Part shown: positions 51,354 through 59,036 of the stretch, in pieces
Position numbering within the stretch: the first letter of the stretch is position 1
Layout of the letters: each line of letters starts with the position of its first letter
IMG/VR virus record: IMGVR_UViG_3300001798_000006
Span: 113,275 to 177,274 of that record
Direction: 5' to 3' (one strand)
Source: a virus
Length of the DNA: 64,000 bases
Position numbers and translations under genes: made by a program
Notes under the pieces: model-generated
Told to the model about the DNA's origin: nothing
The model's database searches: none
Seen by the model: the letters and a program-made list of their open reading frames with translations, nothing else

Positions 51354-52411
51354 TGCATATACAAGATACATTACCTATCTCTAGTGGCAGAGGCCATATT
51401 GGAATTTCAGAAGGCATATCACGCGGTTCATTTAATTTTAGTACCTTAAGACCATATTTAGTGATGTGTCACATGAGCGGTGTTTATCACGACAATTATG
51501 GTGAGTCGGGTGTATTAAGATTTGATGCTGAACTTAAGAGGTTCCAATTTTCTGTTAATGGAGGATTGTCTTTTACGAATATTATTAATCCTACTGAAAC
51601 GTTACAAACGCTATACAACAATGGCGAAGTAGCAATCATTAATTCCACATTTGATAATATTAATTTTATCAGTCAAAGTTCAAACGTAATTTTTGGTACA
51701 GATAGTCGTAGAACTCCAATTAATATTTCTGGTCTGGTAGCACACCCACAGACATCGCATGTCCTTGGCGACTTAACCATGTTAATCCATAGTATTACTT
51801 CTGGCAACCCACTACACGGTTCGTCAAGTAGTGCTATAGCTCGTTCTAGGTCTTTGGGTGTTGGAACATTATTATTAAATACTGGATCTGGTATTGTCAA
51901 TATATCTATTGGCTCTGGTATTGCTCAATTTAGATCTAGTATTGCTGTTACAGTAGATACTAGCACTTCTGGGGTTGCTGTACCAATGAGTTTGCAAGAT
52001 TTTAGTGATTTAAATTATGTTGCAGGTAATGCTGGCGGAGTTGGACACGTCCCTCCTCCTAGAACATTTATTGTTTTATCGCCAGGTTTATATAGAATTT
52101 CATATAATATTACTTTAGATCGTACAAGTGGTAATAATCCAAGGACTATTAAAACTTATGTCAGAAGAAATTTACACGAATCTCTTAGTAACGGCATATC
52201 ATATACTTTTCATCGAGATACGACAGATGGCGAGAATACTGCTCATGGTTCATTTTTAACAGAAGCCAACGCTGGTGATTTCTTCACTATTTATTGTCAA
52301 TATGCTAGTACTACAACCGCCTCAACTATTGTAACATTGCCTAATGATTGCTGGTGCGTAGTAGAGAAGATTGGTGCGAGACGCCACGAGTCTCGTATTA
52401 GTGGTATATAA
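51353..52411 (+). CDS. tail fibre protein 3 with C1q/TNF-like tip
   Basis: A 352-residue paralogue of fibre 2. It has HIQDTLPISSGRGHIGIS, SGVYHD, SGVLRFD, FQFSVNGGLSF, then GTLLLNTGSGIVNISIGSG and a C-terminal domain with SPGLYRISYNITLDR and KIGARRHES. Divergence is highest in the C-terminal domain, as expected of a receptor-contacting part. Confidence 0.78.
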   Translation: MHIQDTLPISSGRGHIGISEGISRGSFNFSTLRPYLVMCHMSGVYHDNYGESGVLRFDAELKRFQFSVNGGLSFTNIINPTETLQTLYNNGEVAIINSTFDNINFISQSSNVIFGTDSRRTPINISGLVAHPQTSHVLGDLTMLIHSITSGNPLHGSSSSAIARSRSLGVGTLLLNTGSGIVNISIGSGIAQFRSSIAVTVDTSTSGVAVPMSLQDFSDLNYVAGNAGGVGHVPPPRTFIVLSPGLYRISYNITLDRTSGNNPRTIKTYVRRNLHESLSNGISYTFHRDTTDGENTAHGSFLTEANAGDFFTIYCQYASTTTASTIVTLPNDCWCVVEKIGARRHESRISGI

Positions 52412-52413
52412 TA

Positions 52414-53490
52414 ATGAACACCAATGATTTATTATCTCGTCGGGGTAGTAATTTCACTCAATTTGCCGGTGCTTCTTTGGGTATTCATGGAAACACTTTA
52501 GGAGACAACCATACACAGGAGTTTGAAATTAACACGCTCACTCCTTTTGGTAATGTACATATTATTAGTGGTATTTTTAATCCACATAAACTATTATTTG
52601 AACCAACCGAAGGGGACGCTACTTCTGGCGTTATGAGATTTAGTCAAGATGCACTTGATTTCCAACTATCAGTAGACGGCGGCATCTCATTTAAAAATTT
52701 AGGTAGCTTTGAAAGCATCAGTCTACAAGAAGCATATCTAAATAGTCCAAACGTTATTATTGATACTGCGGGCGGCAATATGATCTTAGTTGCCGATTCA
52801 GCGAAAACAAGATTTGCTCATACTGGAGGATTCAGCGAGATCCGTATGTCGGGGCTTATTCCGTTACCTATCACATCTTTTGAAACTGGGGATTTATTAT
52901 TTTTGTTACATTCTCAGGTTGCTGATAATATGGGTGGCTTTGCTACGCCAGCACAGGCCACTGCGGCGTCTCTAGGGCTTGGTACTTTAGGCGTGAATAC
53001 TGGCTCTGGATTTATTAATGTTAGCATCGGATCTGGGATAGGAAAATATACCAATACTGGCGGAAGTCAGCCAATTGCGACGACCGGGACTACAAATTTA
53101 ATTTTTTCGGCAGATGTATTTACTGATCAAAATTATGCTCACTTAGAGTCGTCAGCGGCGGCTGGTAATGCTATTACTATTATGTCATCTGGACTTTATA
53201 AGTGTACTTATAATGTGTCGTGGGAGCCAACGTCGTCGGCTTCTCCGGCTACCATAAAAGTAGATGCTACACTAAATGCTGTTGCTATCGCTGCCAGTGC
53301 TACTTATACTTTTAGTCAGGACGCAGATCATGGAAAGGGAACAAATTCGGCCATATTTCTATTTGAAGCACGGCCAAGAGATATACTAAGAATTAGAGCA
53401 CAAAGACAAACCAATGCCTTAGACACAATACAATTTATTGAAAATGAGTGTTGGGTTATTGTAGAAAAAATTGGACCACAGAGGCAATAG
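52414..53490 (+). CDS. tail fibre protein 4 with C1q/TNF-like tip
   Basis: A 358-residue paralogue. It has NTNDLLSRRGSNF, ASLGIHG, SGVMRFSQDALDFQLSVDGG and GTLGVNTGSGFINVSIGSG. The tip has SSGLYKCTYNVSWEP and ends NECWVIVEKIG, equivalent to fibres 2 and 3. The linker is richer in Ala. Completes a set of four consecutive fibre genes. Confidence 0.78.
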   Translation: MNTNDLLSRRGSNFTQFAGASLGIHGNTLGDNHTQEFEINTLTPFGNVHIISGIFNPHKLLFEPTEGDATSGVMRFSQDALDFQLSVDGGISFKNLGSFESISLQEAYLNSPNVIIDTAGGNMILVADSAKTRFAHTGGFSEIRMSGLIPLPITSFETGDLLFLLHSQVADNMGGFATPAQATAASLGLGTLGVNTGSGFINVSIGSGIGKYTNTGGSQPIATTGTTNLIFSADVFTDQNYAHLESSAAAGNAITIMSSGLYKCTYNVSWEPTSSASPATIKVDATLNAVAIAASATYTFSQDADHGKGTNSAIFLFEARPRDILRIRAQRQTNALDTIQFIENECWVIVEKIGPQRQ

Positions 53491-53522
53491 TGCCAAAACC
53501 TTATGCAGTGTGGAGTGGGATA

Positions 53523-53879
53523 ATGGCAAATGAAGTAAGATACTTGGTAACAGTTAATATGGAGTCGGCAGCTATGGCTAGCGGCATTAGGCTACCAGGC
53601 TTTGCTTTTCAGGTTGGTTTTATTGCTAATCCAACACCAAGACATGTAGTCGAAGTCTTAGAAAGACAAAAAAATTTTGAAAGTAATCCAGAAATACGAA
53701 AATCTCTGGAGTTATGCAAAAATGCTGTTATTTTATTTGGCTTACCAACTGTTCCACAAGGGCGAGATGAGGCCGATTTAGCTTGGGGGGATGATCGTAG
53801 GTCGTCTGGCATTAAGCCGTCCGGCATTACCTCCTTGAGAGAAATACGTTATCTTGATAATACAACGGGGGTTAGATAA
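53523..53879 (+). CDS. hypothetical protein in the structural block
   Basis: A 118-residue protein (MANEVRYLVTVNMESAAM...), with ATG 53523 preceded by GGAGTGGG. It has VEVLERQKNFESNPEIRKSLELC and VPQGRDEADLAWGDD. An earlier GTG at 53490 is possible. It lies between the fibres and the holin-like gene, so a tail assembly or lysis-related role may be considered, without evidence. Confidence 0.55.
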   Translation: MANEVRYLVTVNMESAAMASGIRLPGFAFQVGFIANPTPRHVVEVLERQKNFESNPEIRKSLELCKNAVILFGLPTVPQGRDEADLAWGDDRRSSGIKPSGITSLREIRYLDNTTGVR

Positions 53880-53880
53880 T

Positions 53881-54105
53881 ATGAGTGATAATGGCGATTG
53901 GCTGGAAAATCGTAAATATGTATTAAAAACTCTTGAGGGTGTACAAAAAGACGTACATGATTTTCGCGAGGAAACTAATCGTAAGATCAACGAGATATTG
54001 GAAGCTGTAACGACCCTTAAAGTAAAATCAGGGCTAATAGGCGGCTTTTTAGGCGGCTTACTAACCCTAATAGGGTCTTTTGTATTTAAGAAATTCTTTG
54101 ATTAG
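53881..54105 (+). CDS. XhlA-like holin / lysis membrane protein
   Basis: A 74-residue protein. The N-terminal part is a charged helix (KYVLKTLEGVQKDVHDFREE, NRKINEILEAVTTLK). The C-terminal part is a membrane segment (SGLIGGFLGGLLTLIGSF) followed by KKFFD. This layout matches haemolysin XhlA-type holins. It is the last + strand gene, so it may belong to late lysis genes. No endolysin is clearly visible next to it. Confidence 0.62.
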   Translation: MSDNGDWLENRKYVLKTLEGVQKDVHDFREETNRKINEILEAVTTLKVKSGLIGGFLGGLLTLIGSFVFKKFFD

Positions 54106-54338
54106 AAGAACTCTATGAGGCTCGGTGCCGACCCTGGCAATGCGTTAGTTTCTTTCTTAAAGACTACCGTTAAGCGTACATCGTCTGGTAATAGTGCGGC
54201 TCTTGTAGGATAAATCTCGTGTAATACAATCCCGCTTGCTTCTGGATTAGAAAATATGCCGGTATTAGCCGACTTCATCCAAAGTAATTCTGGTAGTTTT
54301 GTAAGATTCGTGTGGATTGGGATGTACAATGTAGCCAT
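54102..54338 (-). CDS. hypothetical protein
   Basis: A 78-residue protein (MATLYIPIHTNLTKLPELL...) with a strong AAGGAG site eight bases before its ATG. Its 3' end overlaps the holin-like gene by 4 bases on the other strand, marking the convergent boundary. No family recognised. Confidence 0.6.
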   Translation of the reverse strand: MATLYIPIHTNLTKLPELLWMKSANTGIFSNPEASGIVLHEIYPTRAALLPDDVRLTVVFKKETNALPGSAPSLIEFF

Positions 54339-54354
54339 TTTACTGCTCCTTCTT

Positions 54355-54591
54355 TTAAATTATTTCCGGCTTTGGACCGCCCTTTACAGGTTCTTTTCTG
54401 ATTTGTCGATCAGCAGCCATAGATGCGGCGGCGGTCATAACACAGGCACCATGCGGCTTTTTTTCTGGTGCTGACACAGCAGCCAATATATCATTTAAAA
54501 GGCCAGCCTGGACTTCCTCTGGCACATTAAAATTATTTAATCTTTCGTTTAATAGTCTTGTTAGGACTTTAACTAATCTATCGTTTTCCAT
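54355..54591 (-). CDS. hypothetical protein
   Basis: A 78-residue protein (MENDRLVKVLTRLLNERL...). A GGAG lies about 11 bases before its ATG. The second half has SAPEKKPHGACVMTAAASMAADRQIRK. It starts 18 bases inside the end of the next gene upstream on this strand. Function unknown. Confidence 0.55.
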   Translation of the reverse strand: MENDRLVKVLTRLLNERLNNFNVPEEVQAGLLNDILAAVSAPEKKPHGACVMTAAASMAADRQIRKEPVKGGPKPEII

Positions 54592-54791
54592 CTTAAAATG
54601 TTCTCCATTATCTGTTTTAAATTTTCTTGTAGAAAGTCTATCGCCACTTTATTAACAGCTATCTCAAGCTGTTCTTGACCCGTTAAACCAGTTCCTTTTG
54701 AAGACTTCTGCTCTAATTCTTCTAAACGAAGTTGCAAAATTTTGAGATAATTGAGTATTGTGGGCCATTTCTCCATATCTCTTTGGTGCAT
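54573..54791 (-). CDS. small helical protein
   Basis: A 72-residue helical protein (MHQRDMEKWPTILNYLKIL..., LQLRLEELEQKSSKGTGLTG, KVAIDFLQENLKQIMENIL). It overlaps, in another frame, the end of the following upstream gene (54664-55158) by about 128 bases. Its regular amphipathic composition suggests it is real; ATG 54776 (MEKWPTI) is an alternative start. Confidence 0.48.
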   Translation of the reverse strand: MHQRDMEKWPTILNYLKILQLRLEELEQKSSKGTGLTGQEQLEIAVNKVAIDFLQENLKQIMENILRWKTID

Positions 54792-55158
54792 TAAAAGATA
54801 ATTGCTCCTTAATGGTCGATATCTCTTTTTGTATCTTTGCAAGAGCCATCTTATTAAAATAAACTATACTAAGTATTTTTGGCATTATATTTTTGCGTAT
54901 TGCAATAGCTATTGAATTATGTGCTATGCCGCTCATTTCTTCTATAAGAGACGTGTCATTATAAATATGGACGGAACCTGGCGTTATGTGTTGTAACTCT
55001 AGTAGCACTTTAATTAGAACCCTATATAGATGTTCTTTCTCGGTATAATATGCTTCACCAGAAGTAGCCGTTAATTGATGCAAATCGACAGCCAAAAGCA
55101 CGCCAGGACCGGCTATAGCGTAGCCGGTCCCGGTGACATATATGTTTATTTTAGACAC
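54664..55158 (-). CDS. RNase H-fold-like protein, uncertain 3' end
   Basis: A 164-residue frame with a GTG start. It reads INIYVTGTGYAIAGPGVLLAVD, then YYTEKEHLYRVLIKVLLEL and VHIYNDTSLIEEM, which resembles the RNase HI order of strand, Glu helix, strand-Asp; the first Asp appears as Thr. The last 40 or so residues overlap the frame of the neighbouring gene and look less protein-like, so the true gene may end earlier through a frameshift or sequence error. A 10-bp hairpin lies in its 5' part. Confidence 0.42.
   Translation of the reverse strand: MSKINIYVTGTGYAIAGPGVLLAVDLHQLTATSGEAYYTEKEHLYRVLIKVLLELQHITPGSVHIYNDTSLIEEMSGIAHNSIAIAIRKNIMPKILSIVYFNKMALAKIQKEISTIKEQLSFNAPKRYGEMAHNTQLSQNFATSFRRIRAEVFKRNWFNGSRTA
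55106..55130. repeat. perfect 10-bp hairpin
   Basis: GGACCGGCTA pairs with TAGCCGGTCC across a TAGCG loop, near the 5' end of the - strand gene at 54664-55158. Coding. Confidence 0.88.
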
Positions 55159-55609
55159 TTGCTTTTGACAAGGCGGTTGCCAGCGTGAGTAGTAATGCTT
55201 TTGATCTATCAGAGAAATAGAAGGTACCATCGTCCGCCCTAATAACTGTAAAGCCCCCCAATCGACGAATTTCTAACTCGACAAGTTGTAGAATACTAGC
55301 AAGAGCGTCATTGCCAACAGATTCGCTTAAACTGTCACGAACCGCTATAATAATCGTCTCTGACGCCGAAAGTGTCGTGGTAGCACTAATAAGTTGGGCT
55401 GCCTTTAATACATCTTCTTTCTTTAGGTGCTCATTTCTAATAAGCTCCCTAACGCCGATTTCCACAATCAGATAGATCTCTTGATTGACTAAATTAAACT
55501 GTTCTTGGCTTAAATCTTCGATAAATTCCGCTCCTCGTCCAGTGTCAGTAGCAATGCAGCCAGTAAAGGCCATACATGCGATCAGCACACAACTAAGTAT
55601 TTCTTTCAT
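55151..55609 (-). CDS. lipoprotein, possibly lysis-associated
   Basis: A 152-residue protein with a signal peptide, KEILSCVLIACMAFTGC, where the Cys at 18 follows a near-lipobox (F-T-G-C). The mature part is helical (LVNQEIYLIVEIGVRELI, VGNDALASILQLVELEI) and ends with DRSKALLLTLATAL. AAGGG precedes its ATG. A phage lipoprotein at this place could be a spanin-like or superinfection-exclusion protein; this is inference. Confidence 0.66.
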   Translation of the reverse strand: MKEILSCVLIACMAFTGCIATDTGRGAEFIEDLSQEQFNLVNQEIYLIVEIGVRELIRNEHLKKEDVLKAAQLISATTTLSASETIIIAVRDSLSESVGNDALASILQLVELEIRRLGGFTVIRADDGTFYFSDRSKALLLTLATALSKASV

Positions 55610-55610
55610 T

Positions 55611-56099
55611 TTAATCCCTTTCTGTAAAATTCAGATCATCATCTTTTATATTAATACTATTAAGAGCATCGTTTTCCTGTTTATTTTTTAATGGCAATTT
55701 CACACCACACGCTCGACATTCTCTATAAAACCCATCTTTTGACATCCTGGGTCTTGTCTTATTCATATGAGAGCAATTTTCCGTATCTTCTTCTTGTAGG
55801 CCACCTTTGGGGGTTGCTCCTATCCTAGTCTCATTGATTTCTGGGAAAAACCTGTCTCCTGCCTCTAAGGCAGCTATTTTAGCTTCCTTGTCAGACAATA
55901 CTTCTGGTACTGGCGATGGTGTCGGTGCTGCCTTTTTAGCACTAATAAGATCAGTTTGCAGTTTTTCTGCACATTTTGCACATAGTTCAAAAATACCAGC
56001 TTTTTTAGTCCCCTTCTTTGATATTTTGATATTCCATACGTCGTCAGATGTAAACTCAACTTTACATAGATCACACTGATGGACTAGGCGTGTAGCCAT
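55611..56099 (-). CDS. zinc-binding protein with two cysteine clusters
   Basis: A 162-residue protein. The N-terminus has HQCDLCKVEF and ELCAKCAEK (two C-x2-C pairs), then an Ala/Pro-rich linker. The C-terminal part has CSHMNKTRPRMSKDGFYRECRACG, a second zinc site. GAGGAG precedes the ATG. The double zinc-ribbon layout resembles small transcription or recombination accessory proteins, but no family is certain. Confidence 0.62.
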   Translation of the reverse strand: MATRLVHQCDLCKVEFTSDDVWNIKISKKGTKKAGIFELCAKCAEKLQTDLISAKKAAPTPSPVPEVLSDKEAKIAALEAGDRFFPEINETRIGATPKGGLQEEDTENCSHMNKTRPRMSKDGFYRECRACGVKLPLKNKQENDALNSINIKDDDLNFTERD

Positions 56100-56766
56100 T
56101 TTCTAACTCCTCAAATTTTTTCAAGATTTCTCGCACAATGGGCGACCTTTGTATATCCCTATAATCTGTCATTTGTACTATGCCGATACCGCTTATGTCT
56201 TTTAAGAGATTGGCCGTTTCCAAAAAAGACACATCATTTTTATTAAGGTCAGACTGTTGTATATCCCCACTTAATACTATTTTAGAGTTTTTGCCTAATC
56301 TCGTTAATATTAGTTTCATAGCGGCACCGCTTTTGGGGACATTTTGTGCTTCTTCAACCAGAATCAGACAATTATTAAAACTACGGCCTCTTAGGGTCGA
56401 TAAGGTCACTAAATCAATCACTTTATATTCGAATAACTCAGTAATATCCTGTACAGACATACCAAGTTCGCGTAAATTATCTTTAATGCTTTCTGTATAT
56501 GGTTCTACCTTTTCCTGTAAAGTACCAGGTAGCGACCCGACTTCCTCGCCTATATTCGAGTGAATGTATGGGCGACAGACGATAATACGTTTATATTTAT
56601 TACGTTTGTCATAAAATAAATTTAAAAATGTACTAATCGCCAAAATAGTTTTTCCACTACCGGGGTATCCGTAGCAGAACGTAATAACATTATTGATAAT
56701 TGAATCTACATATTCTTGTTGGTTCTTACTTTTTGGCGAAATAAAATTAAGCGGTATTTTGTTCAT
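56071..56766 (-). CDS. phoH: PhoH-like P-loop ATPase
   Basis: A 231-residue ATPase of the PhoH family, common in phages. Walker A is YGYPGSGKTILAI. RPYIHSNIGEEVGSLPGTLQEK is the hallmark GxxxGxLPG segment, and LILVEEAQNVPKSG is Walker B. LSGDIQQSD follows as sensor. It may act in RNA metabolism or phosphate stress; its role in phages is unsettled. The start at 56766 is chosen over 56781 because a GAAGAAAG site precedes it. Confidence 0.9.
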   Translation of the reverse strand: MNKIPLNFISPKSKNQQEYVDSIINNVITFCYGYPGSGKTILAISTFLNLFYDKRNKYKRIIVCRPYIHSNIGEEVGSLPGTLQEKVEPYTESIKDNLRELGMSVQDITELFEYKVIDLVTLSTLRGRSFNNCLILVEEAQNVPKSGAAMKLILTRLGKNSKIVLSGDIQQSDLNKNDVSFLETANLLKDISGIGIVQMTDYRDIQRSPIVREILKKFEELENGYTPSPSV

Positions 56767-56953
56767 CGTCGCTTTCTTCATGAAAAAGGATATGAAAGAG
56801 TTCTTCGATCTTGGCGTTAAACAACGGCAACGCTAAGTTAGAAGCTGCTATAGTTTGAGAATTATCGTCACCCTTTGTATTCTTTTTTACAATTTGTAGT
56901 GCTAGTTTAAATGCATCTTCCATATATTCCTCAAAATCTATGGTACCGTCCAT
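56747..56953 (-). CDS. small acidic helical protein
   Basis: A 68-residue acidic protein (MDGTIDFEEYMEDAFKLAL..., NAKIEELFHILFHEESDDE). It overlaps phoH by 20 bases and abuts peptide deformylase. The acidic helix-rich makeup would suit a protein-binding partner. No family recognised. Confidence 0.58.
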   Translation of the reverse strand: MDGTIDFEEYMEDAFKLALQIVKKNTKGDDNSQTIAASNLALPLFNAKIEELFHILFHEESDDEQNTA

Positions 56954-57546
56954 TATCTTTTTGCCTTTCTTTTTGTTCTGGCTTGATCTCTTTTGTTCTT
57001 AATGGCCATTTTATGTTTGAATTGTTTTTCTAAATTTAACATACCATGATATGTAATTAATCTGCCATTTAAATGATCTAGCTCGTGTTGGATTACGCGA
57101 GCGTCCATATCTTGGAAGATAGATTCTTGTATATTGCCCTTATCAGGGCAAAACCACTGTATAGTAATGCTTTTTGATCTAGTGACCCTTGGAAAGAAGT
57201 TTTTTACAGAAAGACATCCTTCTGGCTTATTACTCGCCTCTCGCGAGGCTCGTATAACAACAGGATTGACGAAAACTCTGACTTGGTTGCGTCGGTCTCT
57301 CATAATAAAAATACGTTTAGGAATTCCAATTTGTGGTGCCGCAATACCATAAGACGTATCCCATTGCTCTAAGAGCAACTCTTTTAATTGATTAATAGTC
57401 TCTAAGTCTTCACCATTTAATGGTGTTACGCATTCGTGTGTTTTAACTTCAAGAATTGGAGCTAGCTCGTTCATCTCAGTAGTAATAATGACTCGCTTTG
57501 AATTAATTTGTCCATGACCACCGCCAGCTACGATTTCGTCATTCAT
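56953..57546 (-). CDS. def: peptide deformylase
   Basis: Removes the formyl group from new proteins. The three family motifs are complete: GIAAPQIG (residues 67-74; G-x-G-x-A-A-P-Q form), EGCLS (109-113, with the metal Cys) and QHELDH (153-158, with both histidines and the catalytic Glu). The C-terminus is basic (KRDQARTKRKAKR). At 197 residues it is a full-length phage deformylase. It is ATGA-coupled to methionine aminopeptidase, so both act on the N-terminus of nascent proteins. Confidence 0.93.
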   Translation of the reverse strand: MNDEIVAGGGHGQINSKRVIITTEMNELAPILEVKTHECVTPLNGEDLETINQLKELLLEQWDTSYGIAAPQIGIPKRIFIMRDRRNQVRVFVNPVVIRASREASNKPEGCLSVKNFFPRVTRSKSITIQWFCPDKGNIQESIFQDMDARVIQHELDHLNGRLITYHGMLNLEKQFKHKMAIKNKRDQARTKRKAKR

Positions 57547-58298
57547 GTTATTACTTCTGCTCCATGCTCAGTAATTATAATTGTATGTTCCTCATGAGTC
57601 GCAATCGACCCATCCTTGGTTACAATAGTCCATCCGTCCGGTAGTGTCTCTGTCTCAACGCCGCCACAAGTAATTATAGGTTCAATACATAAAACGTCAC
57701 CAACTTTTAATGCCACTTGTTGCATTTTATCTAACTCTGTTTGCGGGACGCCTTTAGTTGTGTGGCATATAAAAGGATCGACATGTAGTGCCGTACCGCA
57801 AAAATGACCTCCTAAGTGGGGGATAATTTGTAAATTAAGTCCTACCGGGCTGTAATATTTTAAGGCATTGTCGCCAAGTTTGGCGATATCTAATAAAGTG
57901 ATGCCAGGTTTAATATTGCGGATTATATGTTTCAAACATAGACGATTGAACCATATTTGGTAGATATGATCTGCATTATTCCTAATACCACAAATTATTG
58001 TGGTAGCCGAGTCTACATAGCAACCATGATAATCAGTGCCAACATCTACGGTTACTACGTCACCGTTCTGAAAAATATAATCATTCGGTATACTATGCAC
58101 AATCTCACTCCCTACTGAGGCACAAATTGATGCAGGATATCCATTATACTGTAAGAATGCGGGACGTCCACCAGCCTTAACAATAAAATCATGTATTAAT
58201 TGATTTAGACCATTCTTTGATAATCCTGGCTGTAATCTTTGTATACCATATTGTATGGCATGATTATTAATTAATCCAGCTTTGATTAAATGTTGCAT
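57543..58298 (-). CDS. map: methionine aminopeptidase (type I)
   Basis: Removes the initiator Met after deformylation. The 251 residues carry the metal ligands in order: H68 in EIVHSIP (substrate), D85 and D96 in VDVGTDYHGCYVDSA, then the HFCGTALH histidine, a Glu in CIEPIITCGG, and a Glu in THEEHTIIIT. Spacing matches bacterial Map. The family is unusual in phages but the motifs are complete, so activity is likely. Confidence 0.92.
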   Translation of the reverse strand: MQHLIKAGLINNHAIQYGIQRLQPGLSKNGLNQLIHDFIVKAGGRPAFLQYNGYPASICASVGSEIVHSIPNDYIFQNGDVVTVDVGTDYHGCYVDSATTIICGIRNNADHIYQIWFNRLCLKHIIRNIKPGITLLDIAKLGDNALKYYSPVGLNLQIIPHLGGHFCGTALHVDPFICHTTKGVPQTELDKMQQVALKVGDVLCIEPIITCGGVETETLPDGWTIVTKDGSIATHEEHTIIITEHGAEVIT

Positions 58299-58468
58299 TT
58301 TTTAATTCTTCTTCTAAGATTACTACAGGTCTTACATACTCTGTGTCCTTGAGGAGTAATATATAAATTATCTCCAGACATTGGAAGTAGTTTTCTCAAC
58401 TCCTCCCATGTTGTATTTTTATAACATGTTTTAACTATTTCTATCTCTTCTAAAGTCCATTTAGCCAT
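58286..58468 (-). CDS. small zinc-finger/Myb-like protein (HNH-related fragment)
   Basis: A 60-residue protein. WTLEEIEIVKTCYKNTTWEELRKLLP is a SANT/Myb-like start seen in homing endonucleases, and CKTCSNLRRRIKKC is half of a zinc-binding motif common in HNH proteins. It lacks the nuclease residues, so it may be a degraded mobile-element remnant or a small DNA-binding protein. The start is MAKWTLEE at 58468. It overlaps map and the glycosylase gene. Confidence 0.55.
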   Translation of the reverse strand: MAKWTLEEIEIVKTCYKNTTWEELRKLLPMSGDNLYITPQGHRVCKTCSNLRRRIKKCNI

Positions 58469-59036
58469 TTTGATTAATCCATAATTTAATACGATTCCAG
58501 TGTGGCAGCACTTCTCTGGTTCCTCGTGAGCCCGTGCGAAGCAAAAACGAGGGGTGATAGGAGCTAATTGCTTTGAATTCTTGACCATCAATAGTAAAAG
58601 TAAGCCAATCGTCTATAAAAAATTGTTTGAGTGGCCCTTTAATATCTTTCCCAAGCATGGCCATCATAGCTGTTTTGCCAAGCAAAACAATTAATTGTGG
58701 CTGTATTAATTTAATTTGTAGGTGTAGTCGCCATTGGCAAGCTAATATCTCTTCGAGAAGCGGCGGTCTGTTATTGGGCGGCCTACAGATTACTGCATTA
58801 GTAATATAAATCTCTTGTCGGCTTACGCCAATATACTTTAAAATCTGATCTAGCTTTGCTCCGCACTTACCAACAAATGGCTTGCCTTGTTCGTCCTCCT
58901 CTTGCCCAGGCCCTTCGGCCACTATCATTAGTTTTGGTTTATCAGCATTCCCCTCTCCAAACACTATCTGGGTTCTAGATTCACAGAGCCTACAGCTACG
59001 ACATGACTCCATTTTAGTTTTCAGGTCTGCTAGCAT
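58461..59036 (-). CDS. udg: uracil-DNA glycosylase, family 4 (Fe-S)
   Basis: A 191-residue family 4 UDG that removes uracil from DNA. The N-terminal CRSCRLC begins the Fe-S cluster. EGPGQEEDEQGKPFVG is the catalytic water/uracil loop (the GEGPGxxEDxxG motif). YITNAVICRPPNNRPP carries another cluster Cys and the ring contact. SSYHPSFLLR is the DNA-contact His motif. Complements the dUTPase in keeping uracil out of phage DNA. Confidence 0.91.
   Translation of the reverse strand: MLADLKTKMESCRSCRLCESRTQIVFGEGNADKPKLMIVAEGPGQEEDEQGKPFVGKCGAKLDQILKYIGVSRQEIYITNAVICRPPNNRPPLLEEILACQWRLHLQIKLIQPQLIVLLGKTAMMAMLGKDIKGPLKQFFIDDWLTFTIDGQEFKAISSYHPSFLLRTGSRGTREVLPHWNRIKLWINQNG

Noticed and set aside
56180-56563. 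127-codon + strand frame inside phoH
   Set aside because: Opposite a PhoH gene with intact motifs; no promoter or ribosome site and it would break the - strand operon.
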